Notes: generated from the sequence alone by a model not told the origin. 64,000 nt of DNA from Tepidanaerobacter sp. GT38 (GCF_021991635.1 NZ_JAFFJA010000003.1:1-64000), one strand, 5' to 3'; positions 1 through 8,796 are shown, counted from the first letter of the stretch. Numbers and translations: made by a program.

Positions 1-184
1 TTAATATTGCAATTTAAGATTGATTATAAGTTATATATCGTTTAATCCTATAAAAACGTTTATCGATTAGTAGTACAGTTATATGTTGAACACTGCATCC
101 ATAGCATTTATTGTATTTTTCCTATCTAAAAATCTTTATTCTCACTGGCAAAGCTGGTGGTTTATTTTCCTAAAATTGCAACAA

Positions 185-220
185 AAAACTTTACAGGTCG
201 GATAAAACCGCCTGTAAGGT
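185..220 (-). terminator. Rho-independent terminator downstream of phoR
   Basis: Read on the minus strand, CTTACAGGCGG and CCGACCTGTAAAG form a stem around a TTTTAT loop, followed by TTTTTT. It lies about 325 bases beyond the phoR stop, so it may end the pst-pho transcript or a short reading frame in between. Confidence 0.7.
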
Positions 221-226
221 CTTATA

Positions 227-400
227 TTAGCTTGCTGACGTGTCTACCGTGTCAACCCTGAATACCACAGACACCATTACATAGTCTTTTATCTGCTTAT
301 TACGAGCTAAATCATCGACTGGGTCAAAAGTGTAATGCTGATAAAAGTGCCTAAAATTAAGGGCTTCTACAAATCTGCTCTTTGTATTCAAGCTACACAC
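227..400 (-). other. Short open frame of unknown nature
   Basis: A 57-codon open frame starting at a possible GTG and ending in TAA lies between phoR and the terminator. It begins directly after a stop in the same frame, has no clear ribosome-binding site and starts next to an rlmD-like scar. It may be the 3' remnant of a larger gene. The product is hydrophilic with no motif I recognise. Real expression is doubtful. Confidence 0.25.
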
Positions 401-530
401 TCAACATGGCCCGAGCCGCTTGGATTGATGTCTTGGCCTTATTTTTTGAACCTTACGTTTACGGGAACATGTCAATGGTTTTTGGTTGTTTTTAAAATTC
501 TAGGTATGCGGAAACATATCAACAAAACAC
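388..530 (-). repeat. Scars resembling the 3' end of rlmD
   Basis: Three pieces on the minus strand match the end of RlmD. One at about 500-525 encodes VDMFPHT. One at about 450-476 encodes IDMFP followed by a stop. One at about 393-408 reads CATGTTGAGTGTGTAG and encodes HVECV; it is 15/16 identical to the intact rlmD near 53.97 kb. RlmD ends in the same order (VDMFPQ, then HVECVV). The pieces are separated and out of frame, so they look like old recombination scars. The 3' end of rumA/rlmD is a known integration target for mobile elements. Confidence 0.6.
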
Positions 531-544
531 CGTGCTATTCGGTT

Positions 545-2215
545 CTATTGTTCACGACTAAATATAACTGTAATCGTTGTACCCTTTCCAGGCTTGCTCA
601 TCAATCGAATCTTTGCATTATGGAATTCGGCACTGTGCTTTACAATAGAAAGGCCCAGACCAGTTCCACCGGTTTCCCTTGAATGGGACTTGTCAATTCT
701 ATAAAAGCGTTCAAACACGCGGCTTTGGTGCTCCCTCGGAATGCCAAAGCCATTATCGGCTACGGTTAGTACAACCTGGTCGGAGAAAGTTTTTACATTT
801 ACATCAACCTTGCCGTTTTCATAATTGTATTTGATTGCGTTATCACAAAGATTATAGATCATCTCCTCCAGAATTTGTCTAACACCAAAAATGATCGCGT
901 TATCACCGCCGACTGATAGCTTTATCCGTTTCTGCTGTGCAAGGGAAGATAATCTGCCGACTGTTTCTTTTGCCAATTCCAATAAATCAATCTCTTCAAA
1001 GGGGAGCTGAACATTTTTTTCATCCAGTCTGGAGATCCGTATCACATCTTCTATCAAGTCTATGAGATGCCTTGCTTCGTTGTATATGCGGTCGGAAAAC
1101 TCGGAAATGTCTTCAGGTTTTACCATGCCGCTTTTCATAAGCTCTGCGTAACCTAAAATGGAGGTGAGAGGCGTTTTAAGTTCATGCGACACATTAGCGG
1201 CAAACTCACGGCGCATTTTTTCGGCGGATTGTTTTTCTGTTACATCCAATATAAACAGAATAACTCCTTTGACAACCACTTCATCCTTAACAGGGCTAGC
1301 CAGTAAATTAAAAGAATTTTCACCTATGGCAAATATATCCTCAAATAAATGCCCTCCCATAGCTGTCTCTATTGCCTTTTGAAGAGTTATGCTTCGATCA
1401 AGTGTTAATATATGCTTGTTAATTATATCCTGAGTACTGACATTGAATATGTCTGCGGCACTTTTGTTTATGAATAATATCAAGCCTTTGTTGTTTAAAA
1501 CTATGATTCCCTCTCTAATATTCTCCGTAATTGCATTAAACTCTTCCTTCTGCTCTTTCAGTTTTTTGAACTGACTTTTAATCTGATCATTCTGCTTAGC
1601 CATGCGAGTTAGCAATGGAGATAATTCGTCATAGACATCATTGGACAACGGATCCTCCAAATTTAAATTGTTCAAAGGAAGAAAGATTTTTTTCGTCAAC
1701 AGGTTGGCAATGATCATGGTCAGCAAGATAACCATCAATGTGATTAAAGCGACATACGGAAAAAAACCTAAAACAGATTTAAAAACACTATTAGTCGTGG
1801 CTGATACTCTTAGGACTGTGCCGTCATTAAGTCGGACAGCCCAATAAAAGGTCTGAGTTCCTAGAGTTTTAGAAAGGTGAACTGCTTCACCAAATCCGTT
1901 TTTCAACGCATCGGCAATTTCCGGCCTATTGAGGTGATTTTCCATCTGTTCTGCATCAGTCATATTATCAAACAAAACAGTACCGTCACTAGCTACCCAT
2001 GTAATCCTGCTAGAGCTTTCTTGATCTGCAAAGCTAGAAAAAAACTCTTGTCCGATTAGATTGTAAGCGGATGATATAAAAATGGCTTCATTCCTGATTT
2101 CTTGCTGCATCCTGAGATAGAATGCCCGGTACATCACTCCGGTTATAAGAAACGAGGTAAGTAAAATAGTTGTAAGGGCCAATACCAGCATGCTTTTATA
2201 AATACTCTTTTTCAT
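545..2215 (-). CDS. phoR: Phosphate-regulon sensor histidine kinase PhoR
   Basis: A membrane sensor kinase of 556 residues that would autophosphorylate and pass phosphate to the PhoP/PhoB regulator when phosphate is scarce. Membrane segments lie at about residues 8-30 and 147-172 with an extracytoplasmic domain between them. A HAMP-like linker and a PAS domain (about 220-330) follow. The HisKA box SHELKTPLTSILGYAEL carries the phospho-acceptor histidine near residue 343. The ATP-binding domain has an N box (DNAIKYN), DNGFGIP and GGTGLGLSIVKH. This is the usual PhoR architecture and length. It overlaps the regulator gene by 4 bases and is the last gene of the pst-pho cluster. Confidence 0.93.
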   Translation of the reverse strand: MKKSIYKSMLVLALTTILLTSFLITGVMYRAFYLRMQQEIRNEAIFISSAYNLIGQEFFSSFADQESSSRITWVASDGTVLFDNMTDAEQMENHLNRPEIADALKNGFGEAVHLSKTLGTQTFYWAVRLNDGTVLRVSATTNSVFKSVLGFFPYVALITLMVILLTMIIANLLTKKIFLPLNNLNLEDPLSNDVYDELSPLLTRMAKQNDQIKSQFKKLKEQKEEFNAITENIREGIIVLNNKGLILFINKSAADIFNVSTQDIINKHILTLDRSITLQKAIETAMGGHLFEDIFAIGENSFNLLASPVKDEVVVKGVILFILDVTEKQSAEKMRREFAANVSHELKTPLTSILGYAELMKSGMVKPEDISEFSDRIYNEARHLIDLIEDVIRISRLDEKNVQLPFEEIDLLELAKETVGRLSSLAQQKRIKLSVGGDNAIIFGVRQILEEMIYNLCDNAIKYNYENGKVDVNVKTFSDQVVLTVADNGFGIPREHQSRVFERFYRIDKSHSRETGGTGLGLSIVKHSAEFHNAKIRLMSKPGKGTTITVIFSREQ

Positions 2216-2886
2216 GCCTTTCCTCCGATCTTATAGCCAACCCCTCTCACCGTCTCAATAATCGCTCCCGCTTCTCCAAGCTTCTGCCGCAGGGTACGGA
2301 TATGCACATCCAAAGTACGAGTTTCGCCTTCATATTCATATCCCCATACTTCCTCCAGGAGCTTATCCCTTGTCAGCACAATGCCAGCATTTTCCATTAA
2401 GTATTTTAGAAGCTCAAATTCTTTGAACGTAAGAGCAACCTCTTTCCCATCTGCTATAACAACATGCTTGTCAATATACATCGTTAGCTGTCCAACAGAT
2501 ATTTCAGATGAATTACTTACATTTCCTGATCTTCTGAGAACTGCTTTGACACGGGAAAGGAACTCCATAATACCAAAAGGCTTGGTAATATAATCATCTG
2601 CTCCACTGTCCAGCCCTAAAACCTTGTCATATTCTGCGCTTTTTGCAGTAAGCATGATTACCGGAATATTTCGTAGTTTCGGTGATGCCTTTAGTTTTTT
2701 CAATATTTCAATACCATCTTCGCCGGGCAACATGATATCAAGCAATACTAAATCGGGTAGCTTATTTTCCAATTCTTTATAAAATGGCTCAGCTTTGTCA
2801 AAGCCTACAGCCTCATAACCATTGGATTTCAGTGCATATATGATAAGCTCCCGAATGCTTCTATCGTCCTCTACACAATAGATCAT
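2212..2886 (-). CDS. phoP: Phosphate-regulon response regulator (OmpR family)
   Basis: DNA-binding response regulator of about 224 residues that would activate the pst promoter when phosphorylated. The receiver domain has the acidic pair E6-D7-D8, the phosphorylation site D50 in LVLLDIMLP and the conserved lysine in MLTAK. The C-terminal half is a winged-helix domain ending in TVRGVGYKIG. I start at the ATG before IYCVEDD: it overlaps the phoU stop as ATGA and has GGAGG about 9 bases upstream. A longer in-frame start at 2931 lies inside phoU and is unlikely. It could equally be called phoB. Confidence 0.92.
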   Translation of the reverse strand: MIYCVEDDRSIRELIIYALKSNGYEAVGFDKAEPFYKELENKLPDLVLLDIMLPGEDGIEILKKLKASPKLRNIPVIMLTAKSAEYDKVLGLDSGADDYITKPFGIMEFLSRVKAVLRRSGNVSNSSEISVGQLTMYIDKHVVIADGKEVALTFKEFELLKYLMENAGIVLTRDKLLEEVWGYEYEGETRTLDVHIRTLRQKLGEAGAIIETVRGVGYKIGGKA

Positions 2887-3533
2887 TGTTCTTCCTCCAC
2901 ATGCTTGCCGGTAATGGAAAATATGACCCATTCTGCAATATTTGTAGCATGATCGCCTATCCGTTCAAAATATTTGGCAATCATCATCAGGTCAATAGCA
3001 AATTCACCATTTTCAGTATCTTCATTAATCAGCCTGATTATATCCGCTTTTACATCATTAAACAGATTGTCTACTACATCATCGTAATCTATTACCGCTT
3101 TTGCAAGTTTTAAATCCTGTTGTACATACGCATCAATACTGTCGGTAACCATTTTTATCGTAGCCTTTGCCATGTTTGCTATATGACTTATGTTATTTGC
3201 AGACTTTATATTTGCAAGCCTGATAATTTCTGAAATATCTGCAGCTTGGTCACCAATTCGTTCCATATCTGTTATTATCTTTAGAGCAGAAGAAATCTGC
3301 CGTAAATCTCTGGCAACCGGCTGAAACTGTAGAAGCAATTTGAGACAAATGCTTTCAATCTCCTTTTCCTTGTTATCTATGTCCTCATCTTTAGTTATTA
3401 CTTTTTTGGCAAGTTCCATATCTCCGTTGATAAGCGCTTTTGTTGCACTTGCTATGGCTTCTTCGCACAATGCACCCATTTGTATCATCTGAGTCTTTAA
3501 AAGGTCCAGTTGTTCATCAAATTTATTACTCAT
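2883..3533 (-). CDS. phoU: Phosphate signalling protein PhoU
   Basis: A 216-residue all-helical protein of the normal PhoU length. It is a peripheral regulator that links the Pst transporter to PhoR and shuts the regulon down when phosphate is plentiful. Two PhoU repeats are visible, each with the acidic metal-binding pattern: MERIGDQAADISE in the first half and FERIGDHATNIAEW in the second. It starts one base inside the pstB stop and its own stop overlaps the regulator start, so pstB, phoU and phoP are translationally coupled. Confidence 0.95.
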   Translation of the reverse strand: MSNKFDEQLDLLKTQMIQMGALCEEAIASATKALINGDMELAKKVITKDEDIDNKEKEIESICLKLLLQFQPVARDLRQISSALKIITDMERIGDQAADISEIIRLANIKSANNISHIANMAKATIKMVTDSIDAYVQQDLKLAKAVIDYDDVVDNLFNDVKADIIRLINEDTENGEFAIDLMMIAKYFERIGDHATNIAEWVIFSITGKHVEEEQ

Positions 3534-4282
3534 TACCCAAACCTCCCGGTTATATAGTCCTCTGTGCGTTTATCCTGTGGCATATAGAACAGTTTCTCCG
3601 CTCTTGCATATTCTATCACTTCTCCATTTAACAAAAAAGCTACACTATCTGCAATGCGTACCGCCTGTTGCATATTATGGGTAACTATAATAATAGTATA
3701 ATCTTTTTTTAACTCAACAACAAGGTCTTCAATTTTGGATGTTGAGATAGGATCCAAAGCTGACGTAGGTTCATCCATCAATAAAACTTCCGGCTGTACC
3801 GCCAATGCCCTCGCAATACAGAGCCTTTGCTGCTGGCCGCCAGAGAGTTCCAAAGCACTCTTTTTTAAGCGGCTCTTTAATTCATCCCATATTGCGGCCT
3901 GCCTGAGCGACCGTTCCACTATATCGTCCAGTTTGATTTTTGATTTTATGCCATGTGTACGTGGCCCGAATGCCACATTATCATACACACTCATAGGAAA
4001 AGGATTGGGCTTTTGGAAAACCATTCCCACCCGTTTTCGAAGCAGGTTGATATCTATATCACCGTAAATGTCTTCACCATCCAGGAGGACCTTACCAGTT
4101 ATCCTGCAACCTTCAACAATGTCATTCATTCGGTTCAGGCATTTTAAAAGCGTAGATTTTCCGCAGCCTGATGGCCCGATAAAGGCTGTAATCTCATTTG
4201 CTTTTATATTCAGGTTGATTTTCTTCAGCGCCTGAAAATCGCCGTAATATAAGTCCAGATTTTTTATACAAATCTTATCCAT
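3533..4282 (-). CDS. pstB: Phosphate ABC transporter ATP-binding protein PstB
   Basis: The ATPase of the high-affinity phosphate importer, 249 residues, as usual for PstB. It shows Walker [10 protein letters not shown], the Q loop, the signature LSGGQQQR, Walker [14 protein letters not shown] and the H-loop histidine in [10 protein letters not shown]. It would sit on the cytoplasmic face of the PstA/PstC channel. It is separated from pstA by about 110 bases holding an inverted repeat that could affect mRNA stability. A GGAGGT ribosome-binding site precedes the ATG. Confidence 0.97.
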   Translation of the reverse strand: MDKICIKNLDLYYGDFQALKKINLNIKANEITAFIGPSGCGKSTLLKCLNRMNDIVEGCRITGKVLLDGEDIYGDIDINLLRKRVGMVFQKPNPFPMSVYDNVAFGPRTHGIKSKIKLDDIVERSLRQAAIWDELKSRLKKSALELSGGQQQRLCIARALAVQPEVLLMDEPTSALDPISTSKIEDLVVELKKDYTIIIVTHNMQQAVRIADSVAFLLNGEVIEYARAEKLFYMPQDKRTEDYITGRFG

Positions 4283-4310
4283 TTTTTTCTACCTCCATGT
4301 CTTCCGGTAA

Positions 4311-4402
4311 CAAAAGTCTAATATTTAGTGCCTTGCATCTAATGTCTGGCCCTTGGCATCAATTATTACCAAATGCCTTTCAAATGGCTTTTTAGACTTT
4401 TG
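4311..4402 (-). repeat. Inverted repeat between pstA and pstB
   Basis: CAAAAGTCTAA at 4311-4321 and TTAGACTTTTG at 4392-4402 form a perfect 11-bp inverted repeat. One arm is the last codons and stop of pstA; the other lies in the pstB leader. In mRNA this would close a 70-base loop upstream of pstB. It has no T-run, so it looks like a processing or stability element and not a terminator. Confidence 0.5.
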
Positions 4403-5267
4403 AAAGTTTCTTTGATATAAACCCTGATAGGTAGTTAATCAATACAACAATAATTAATAGTATAACAGCAGTTGCGTAAGACTGGTTTACATATAGCCCT
4501 TCACTGGCAAGAGCATACATATGAACCGATAATGTACGGGTAGAATCGAACAGAAAATCGCTGCCCTTTGGTATTTCAGCTACAGTTCCAGCCGTATAAA
4601 TTAACGCGGCGCTTTCTCCTACAATCCTTCCAATGCCCAGGATAACACCGGCCAAAATGCCAGGCATTGCAGAGGGTAAAACGATTTTAAATACAGTCCT
4701 TAGCTTACCTGCACCCAGCCCATAACTGCCTTCCCGATACGAGTTGGGAACTGCTTTTAATGCTTCCTCAGTGGTACGCATAATTAGTGGCAGTATCATA
4801 ATTGACAGTGTGAATGCCCCTGCCAGGAGAGACATCCCCCAGCCAAGAGCAGTTACAAAGAACAGCAAACCAAACAGGCCGTAAACAATTGACGGAATCC
4901 CTGACAGTGTTTCTGCAGTAATTCTGATTATGCTAACCAACTTGTTGCCTTTTTTTGCGTATTCAACCAGATAGATAGCAGAAAAAACTCCTATAGGTGC
5001 TGCAATCAGCAGCGAAATGAGCGTCATGATAACCGTATTAATTAAAGCCGGCATCAGTGACACGTTTAAGGTGTTGTATTCCCACTGAAACAATTCAGGC
5101 TTGATATGGGGGATTCCCTTGATCATGATATACCCAATCAAAAAAAGCAAAAGCCCAATCGTAAGAATTGTTGATACAATTACTAAAAGGAATAAAACTA
5201 GCGATCTGGGGTCTCGTTTATAAGTCCTGAGTTTTTGAATATATGATAGTTTGTTGATGGATTCCAT
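4392..5267 (-). CDS. pstA: Phosphate ABC transporter permease PstA
   Basis: One of the two membrane subunits of the phosphate importer, 291 residues. It has about six membrane segments, the first at about residues 25-50. The permease EAA-type loop is visible around EALKAVPNSYREGSYGLGAGKLRTV, followed by the typical GRIVGESAALIYTAG stretch. It shares one base with the end of pstC, so the two permeases are coupled. Length and motif order fit PstA, and gene order after pstC supports it. Confidence 0.95.
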   Translation of the reverse strand: MESINKLSYIQKLRTYKRDPRSLVLFLLVIVSTILTIGLLLFLIGYIMIKGIPHIKPELFQWEYNTLNVSLMPALINTVIMTLISLLIAAPIGVFSAIYLVEYAKKGNKLVSIIRITAETLSGIPSIVYGLFGLLFFVTALGWGMSLLAGAFTLSIMILPLIMRTTEEALKAVPNSYREGSYGLGAGKLRTVFKIVLPSAMPGILAGVILGIGRIVGESAALIYTAGTVAEIPKGSDFLFDSTRTLSVHMYALASEGLYVNQSYATAVILLIIVVLINYLSGFISKKLSKV

Positions 5268-6121
5268 CAGCCAGTCCTCCTTTTAAGCAATGATAGTAAT
5301 AAATTTATAATAAGAATGAAAACAAACAGCACGACACCTGTCGCAATTAGAGCCTCTCTATGCAATTCCGCAGCATAGCCCATTTCGATTATTATGTTGG
5401 CTGTAAGTGTTCTAACGCCTTTCAACAACCCGGCAGGCATTCTTGCCTGGTTCCCTGCAACCATGATGACTGCCATGGTTTCTCCTATGGCTCTGCCTAT
5501 CCCTAAGACTATAGCAGCCATGATACCGGATTTTGCTGCCGGCAGAACTACAAAAAAAGTGCTTCTCTCATGACTTGCTCCGAGTGCCAGCGCACCCTCA
5601 TAATAACTTTGGGGTATGGCTCTGATTGCTGATTCGCTTATACCTACAATCGTAGGCAGAATCATGATGCCTAAGAGAATGGATGCCGTCAGCATGCTGT
5701 TGCCGGTGCCCCCAAAGGTATCACGGATAAAGGGTACTATCACTACAAGTCCGAAAAATCCGTATACGATGGAGGGAATCCCTGCGAGCAGGTTTATGGC
5801 GGGTTTTAAGATGCGGTAAAGCTTTTTGGGGCAATATTTGGCCATGAATACGGCTGTTAAAACCCCTACGGGAACTCCGACAACCGCAGCGCCGGCTGTT
5901 ACATAGATACTTCCCAGGATCATGGGTAAAATGCCGAATGAAGGAGGCGTATTATTCGGTTTCCATGTTGTGCCCATCAGAAAATCAAATATCCCGATTT
6001 TAGCAATAGCGGGGACACCGTTTATAAATAGAAATAAACAAATAAGCGTGACAGCCAGAATGGATGTGCAGGCTGCTGCAAAAAATATTGCTTTCATTAT
6101 GCTTTCTTTGTATTTTTTCAT
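5267..6121 (-). CDS. pstC: Phosphate ABC transporter permease PstC
   Basis: The partner permease, 284 residues, forming the channel with PstA. About six membrane segments are visible, starting with AIFFAAACTSILAVTLICLF. The cytoplasmic permease loop is in the stretch around SAIRAIPQSYYEGALALGASHE, followed by GRAIGETMAVIMVAGN, which is characteristic of PstC. It sits 69 bases after pstS, across a partial terminator that should lower expression of the membrane parts relative to the binding protein. Confidence 0.95.
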   Translation of the reverse strand: MKKYKESIMKAIFFAAACTSILAVTLICLFLFINGVPAIAKIGIFDFLMGTTWKPNNTPPSFGILPMILGSIYVTAGAAVVGVPVGVLTAVFMAKYCPKKLYRILKPAINLLAGIPSIVYGFFGLVVIVPFIRDTFGGTGNSMLTASILLGIMILPTIVGISESAIRAIPQSYYEGALALGASHERSTFFVVLPAAKSGIMAAIVLGIGRAIGETMAVIMVAGNQARMPAGLLKGVRTLTANIIIEMGYAAELHREALIATGVVLFVFILIINLLLSLLKRRTG

Positions 6122-6137
6122 AGATACTTAACCCCTT

Positions 6138-6184
6138 AAAAGCCAGAATGTGCGTCTCATCCAGCAAATGCTCCGCTGGCTTGT
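6138..6184 (-). terminator. Partial terminator / attenuator between pstS and pstC
   Basis: On the minus strand AAGCCAG (6176-6182) pairs with CTGGCTT (6140-6146), with an inner CCAGC/GCTGG alternative, and is followed by only TTTT before AA. This is a weak terminator, suiting an operon where the periplasmic binding protein is needed in excess over the permeases. Confidence 0.5.
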
Positions 6185-6190
6185 TTTATC

Positions 6191-7045
6191 TTACTTAGCA
6201 ACCTCATTCCAAGAGGTAATTTCTCCTTTGAAAATACCTTTAATTTGGTCACTTGTCAGATTACTTACCGGGTTTTCCTTATTTACAATAACAACAAGAC
6301 CATCCATGGCTATAACTGTTGGCTTTAACTTCTTCAATTCGCTCTCCTTCAATTCTCTGGATGCCATACCAATATCGCATGTTCCTTCCATAGCTAATTT
6401 CATTCCCGTTGTGGAATCACTCGCCTGTATTTCAATTTCTGCATTGGTATTCACTTTCAAATAAGCCTCTTTTAACTTCTCCATGAGCGGTGTTACCGAG
6501 GAAGACCCAGCTATTACTATTTTACCGGATGGCTTCGTACTGCTGTAAGGGCCTTCCTCTGAAGAAGCAATATAACCATTTTCTTCCACGACCTTTTGTC
6601 CGTCACTGCTAAGGATAAAGCTGATAAAATCCTGAGTCAGTTCGCCGGGATTTCCCTTGGTTGCGATAATAAAAGGCCTGAAAACCTTGTAAGTATTGTT
6701 CTTGATATTCTCAACAGTAGGTTCAACTCCGTCAACTTTAACCGCTTTGACGGTATCATTCAAAGAACCCAGAGATATATATCCTATGGAATTCTTATTA
6801 CCAGCGACTGTGGTCATTACAACAGAGGTACTGTTTACAACGGTTGCTTCGTCCGTTGTTTTATCTACCTTATTTCCGTTTGAATCCTTCTCTTCAATTC
6901 CAAACAGTTCAATAAACGCTCCCCTGGTGCCCGAACCTTCTTCCCGGGAAACAACAACAATTTCATTATTGTTTTCAGTTGCACAGCCTGTAATGAAGAG
7001 TGCCAGTATGGTTACGGTCAATACAATTCTTTTCATCTTTTTCAT
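6191..7045 (-). CDS. pstS: Phosphate-binding lipoprotein PstS, circularly permuted
   Basis: The extracellular phosphate-binding lipoprotein of the Pst importer, 284 residues. A lipoprotein signal peptide ends in the lipobox FITGC, with Cys at about residue 21. Both halves of the PstS family are present but in reversed order. The mature protein opens with VVVSREEGSGTRGAF and IGYISLGSLND, which normally form the second half. It then continues with GKIVIAGSSSVTPLMEKL, DSTTGMKLAMEGTCDIGMAS and VIAMDGLVVIVNKENP, which are normally N-terminal, and ends at GEITSWNEVAK. Phosphate-contacting segments of both lobes are kept, so it should still bind phosphate. First gene of the operon. Confidence 0.9.
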   Translation of the reverse strand: MKKMKRIVLTVTILALFITGCATENNNEIVVVSREEGSGTRGAFIELFGIEEKDSNGNKVDKTTDEATVVNSTSVVMTTVAGNKNSIGYISLGSLNDTVKAVKVDGVEPTVENIKNNTYKVFRPFIIATKGNPGELTQDFISFILSSDGQKVVEENGYIASSEEGPYSSTKPSGKIVIAGSSSVTPLMEKLKEAYLKVNTNAEIEIQASDSTTGMKLAMEGTCDIGMASRELKESELKKLKPTVIAMDGLVVIVNKENPVSNLTSDQIKGIFKGEITSWNEVAK

Positions 7046-7099
7046 AACGTTTTTTCTCCTTTCCCTCCAGTTTTTTTACAATTCAAATACTACAGCAGA

Positions 7100-7141
7100 A
7101 TAGTAAAATCTAAAGGCAGGTTAAGGTTAAATCTATGTAAA
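7100..7141 (-). promoter_or_regulatory. Pho box and -10 element upstream of pstS
   Basis: On the minus strand TTTACA (7136-7141), TTAACC (7125-7130) and TTAACC (7119-7124) form direct repeats of the TTAACA type bound by PhoP/PhoB. The first two are 11 bp apart. A -10 hexamer TACTAT lies at 7100-7105, with no good -35, as expected for an activator-dependent promoter. The upstream end of this array coincides with the predicted prophage junction at 7141. Confidence 0.65.
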
Positions 7142-7161
7142 ATCTCACGTAACACCCTTTT
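7141..7161. other. Predicted attL
   Basis: AATCT at 7141-7145 repeats at 53780-53784. Beside it TAACACCCTTTT (7150-7161) is the exact inverse complement of AAAAGGGTGTTA at 53765-53776. Joining the two phage ends at AATCT gives 12-bp inverted arms 12 bases apart, centred on the shared bases. That is the layout of a serine-integrase attP. The recombinase gene ends 58 bases away. Confidence 0.65.
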
Positions 7162-7165
7162 CTCA

Positions 7166-7213
7166 GATTAAAAAGCCGCCAATTAAGAAGATTTCCTCCT
7201 CAACTGACGGCAT
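7166..7213 (-). terminator. Terminator after the left-end recombinase
   Basis: On the minus strand GCCGTCAGTTGAGGA pairs, with a few G-U and mismatch positions, with TCTTCTTAATTGGCGGC and is followed by TTTTT. It separates the recombinase transcript from the pstS promoter. Confidence 0.7.
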
Positions 7214-7218
7214 TCTTT

Positions 7219-8796
7219 TTACAATTTCTCTAGATTCACTTCTATTTCTAATCCCGACTTAAACTCTACCATTAACCTGTCATCATATACAATTGCTTTT
7301 TCAACTAGTTTTCTAACCAGTTTATCATCGAACTCCGTAATATCACCCGTTTGCGTTTTAAGGAAGTCCGTCATTTCAGCAATCCGATCCCGCTTATCTT
7401 GGCGGAGAGCGTTTCTTGAAAGTGTTTCTTGCCTTAAATCTCGCAACCTATAAATTTCATTTACAATATTATTGTATTCTTCCTTTAAATTTGCCTTTTG
7501 GATCAACTCGGTTTGGAGTTCTTCCAGCCTTTTATCAATATCTGATGTACTCTCATCCAAATCCTCGCTTAATACGGTTTCAATATTCTTCTTCAGTATG
7601 GCCAGAAAAGAGTTTTTTCCGCTGACCGCTACATTGATGGCCTCTACAATTTTCTCTTTAAGCGTATCTTCAAGTATAGTGGAAGCGGTACAAAATAAAC
7701 CGGTGTTTTCCAATCTGCTGACGCATCTCCATACGATTGATTTCTTTCCTCGGTTATTCCAATGAACCCTTCGAAATATTTCATGACAGTTGCCGCAGAA
7801 AACCATCTGTGATAAAGGATGCTTGTTGCTATAGTTTCTTTTCTTTCCATTCTTACTTATATGCACACATCTTCTTTTGACAAGCTGTTCCTGAACCTGC
7901 ATAAAAATTTCACGCGGGATTATAGGCTCATGGCTGTTTTCTACATAGTATTGTGGAACAATACCATTATTGGGTACCCTCTTCTTTGATAAAAAATCTA
8001 CCGTATAGGTTTTCTGTAATAGCGCATCACCGATATATTTTTCATTCCTCAAAATCTTATTGATGGTACTGGTATGCCATCTGGGATTGCCTGCACCCGT
8101 CAGAATTCCGTCAGCCTCCAAACCCCTAGCTATCTGTAGCATACTGGAACCTTCAAGATATTCTCTGTAAATGCGTTTGACGATCTCAGCTTCTTCAGGT
8201 ACGATAACTAAATTGCCATCCTTATCCTTTGTATAGCCAAGAAACCGGTTGTGATTGATATGGATTTTTCCTTGCTGATATCGGTACTGAATACCCAGTT
8301 TTACATTCTGGCTTAACGATTGGCTTTCTTGCTGTGCCAAAGATGCCATGATGGTCAGCAGGATTTCCCCTTTGGAATCCAATGTGTTTATATTTTCCTT
8401 TTCAAAATAAACTGGGATATTCTTATCTTTAAGCTGCCTTATGTACTTCAGGCAGTCCAGCGTATTTCTTGCAAACCGGCTGATAGATTTCGTAATTATC
8501 ATATCGATTTTGCCCTGCATGCATTCTTCTATCATCCGGTTAAATTCTTCACGCTTTTTTGTGTTAGTTCCGGTAATACCTTCATCTGCAAATATGCCTG
8601 CTAACTCCCATTCGGGATTGCTTTTGATATAGTTTGTGTAGTGCTCAATTTGCGCTTCATAACTGGTTGCCTGCTCCTCGCTGTCCGTAGAAACACGACA
8701 GTAAGCTGCTACCCGAAGCTTTGGCAATTCCTCGGCCTTTGCACTATTCCCGATTCGCTTACGGGCAGGAATTACCGTAACATTCCTGGTTGTCAT
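7219..8796 (-). CDS. Large serine recombinase A
   Basis: A 525-residue large serine recombinase, likely part of the machinery that integrates and excises the prophage. The N-terminal resolvase domain carries the nucleophile serine in [13 protein letters not shown] and the conserved [12 protein letters not shown] region. A recombinase domain follows (about residues 170-290), then a zinc ribbon (CGNC around residue 335, with later Cys residues) and a coiled coil at about 400-470. It is the last gene before the predicted attL. A GAGGTGA site precedes the ATG. It is similar throughout to the recombinase at 9.2-10.8 kb. Which of the two does the integration cannot be told. Confidence 0.92.
   Translation of the reverse strand: MTTRNVTVIPARKRIGNSAKAEELPKLRVAAYCRVSTDSEEQATSYEAQIEHYTNYIKSNPEWELAGIFADEGITGTNTKKREEFNRMIEECMQGKIDMIITKSISRFARNTLDCLKYIRQLKDKNIPVYFEKENINTLDSKGEILLTIMASLAQQESQSLSQNVKLGIQYRYQQGKIHINHNRFLGYTKDKDGNLVIVPEEAEIVKRIYREYLEGSSMLQIARGLEADGILTGAGNPRWHTSTINKILRNEKYIGDALLQKTYTVDFLSKKRVPNNGIVPQYYVENSHEPIIPREIFMQVQEQLVKRRCVHISKNGKKRNYSNKHPLSQMVFCGNCHEIFRRVHWNNRGKKSIVWRCVSRLENTGLFCTASTILEDTLKEKIVEAINVAVSGKNSFLAILKKNIETVLSEDLDESTSDIDKRLEELQTELIQKANLKEEYNNIVNEIYRLRDLRQETLSRNALRQDKRDRIAEMTDFLKTQTGDITEFDDKLVRKLVEKAIVYDDRLMVEFKSGLEIEVNLEKL

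Noticed and set aside
335-682. A 115-codon plus-strand frame at the left end
   Set aside because: It overlaps the end of phoR on the other strand and the rlmD-like scars, has no ribosome-binding site and shows no protein-like pattern.
7197-7204. TCCTCAAC repeated at 53748-53755 as the att core
   Set aside because: An 8-bp match between two 200-bp regions is expected by chance about half the time, and it has no symmetric arms. The AATCT core with 12-bp inverted arms explains far more.
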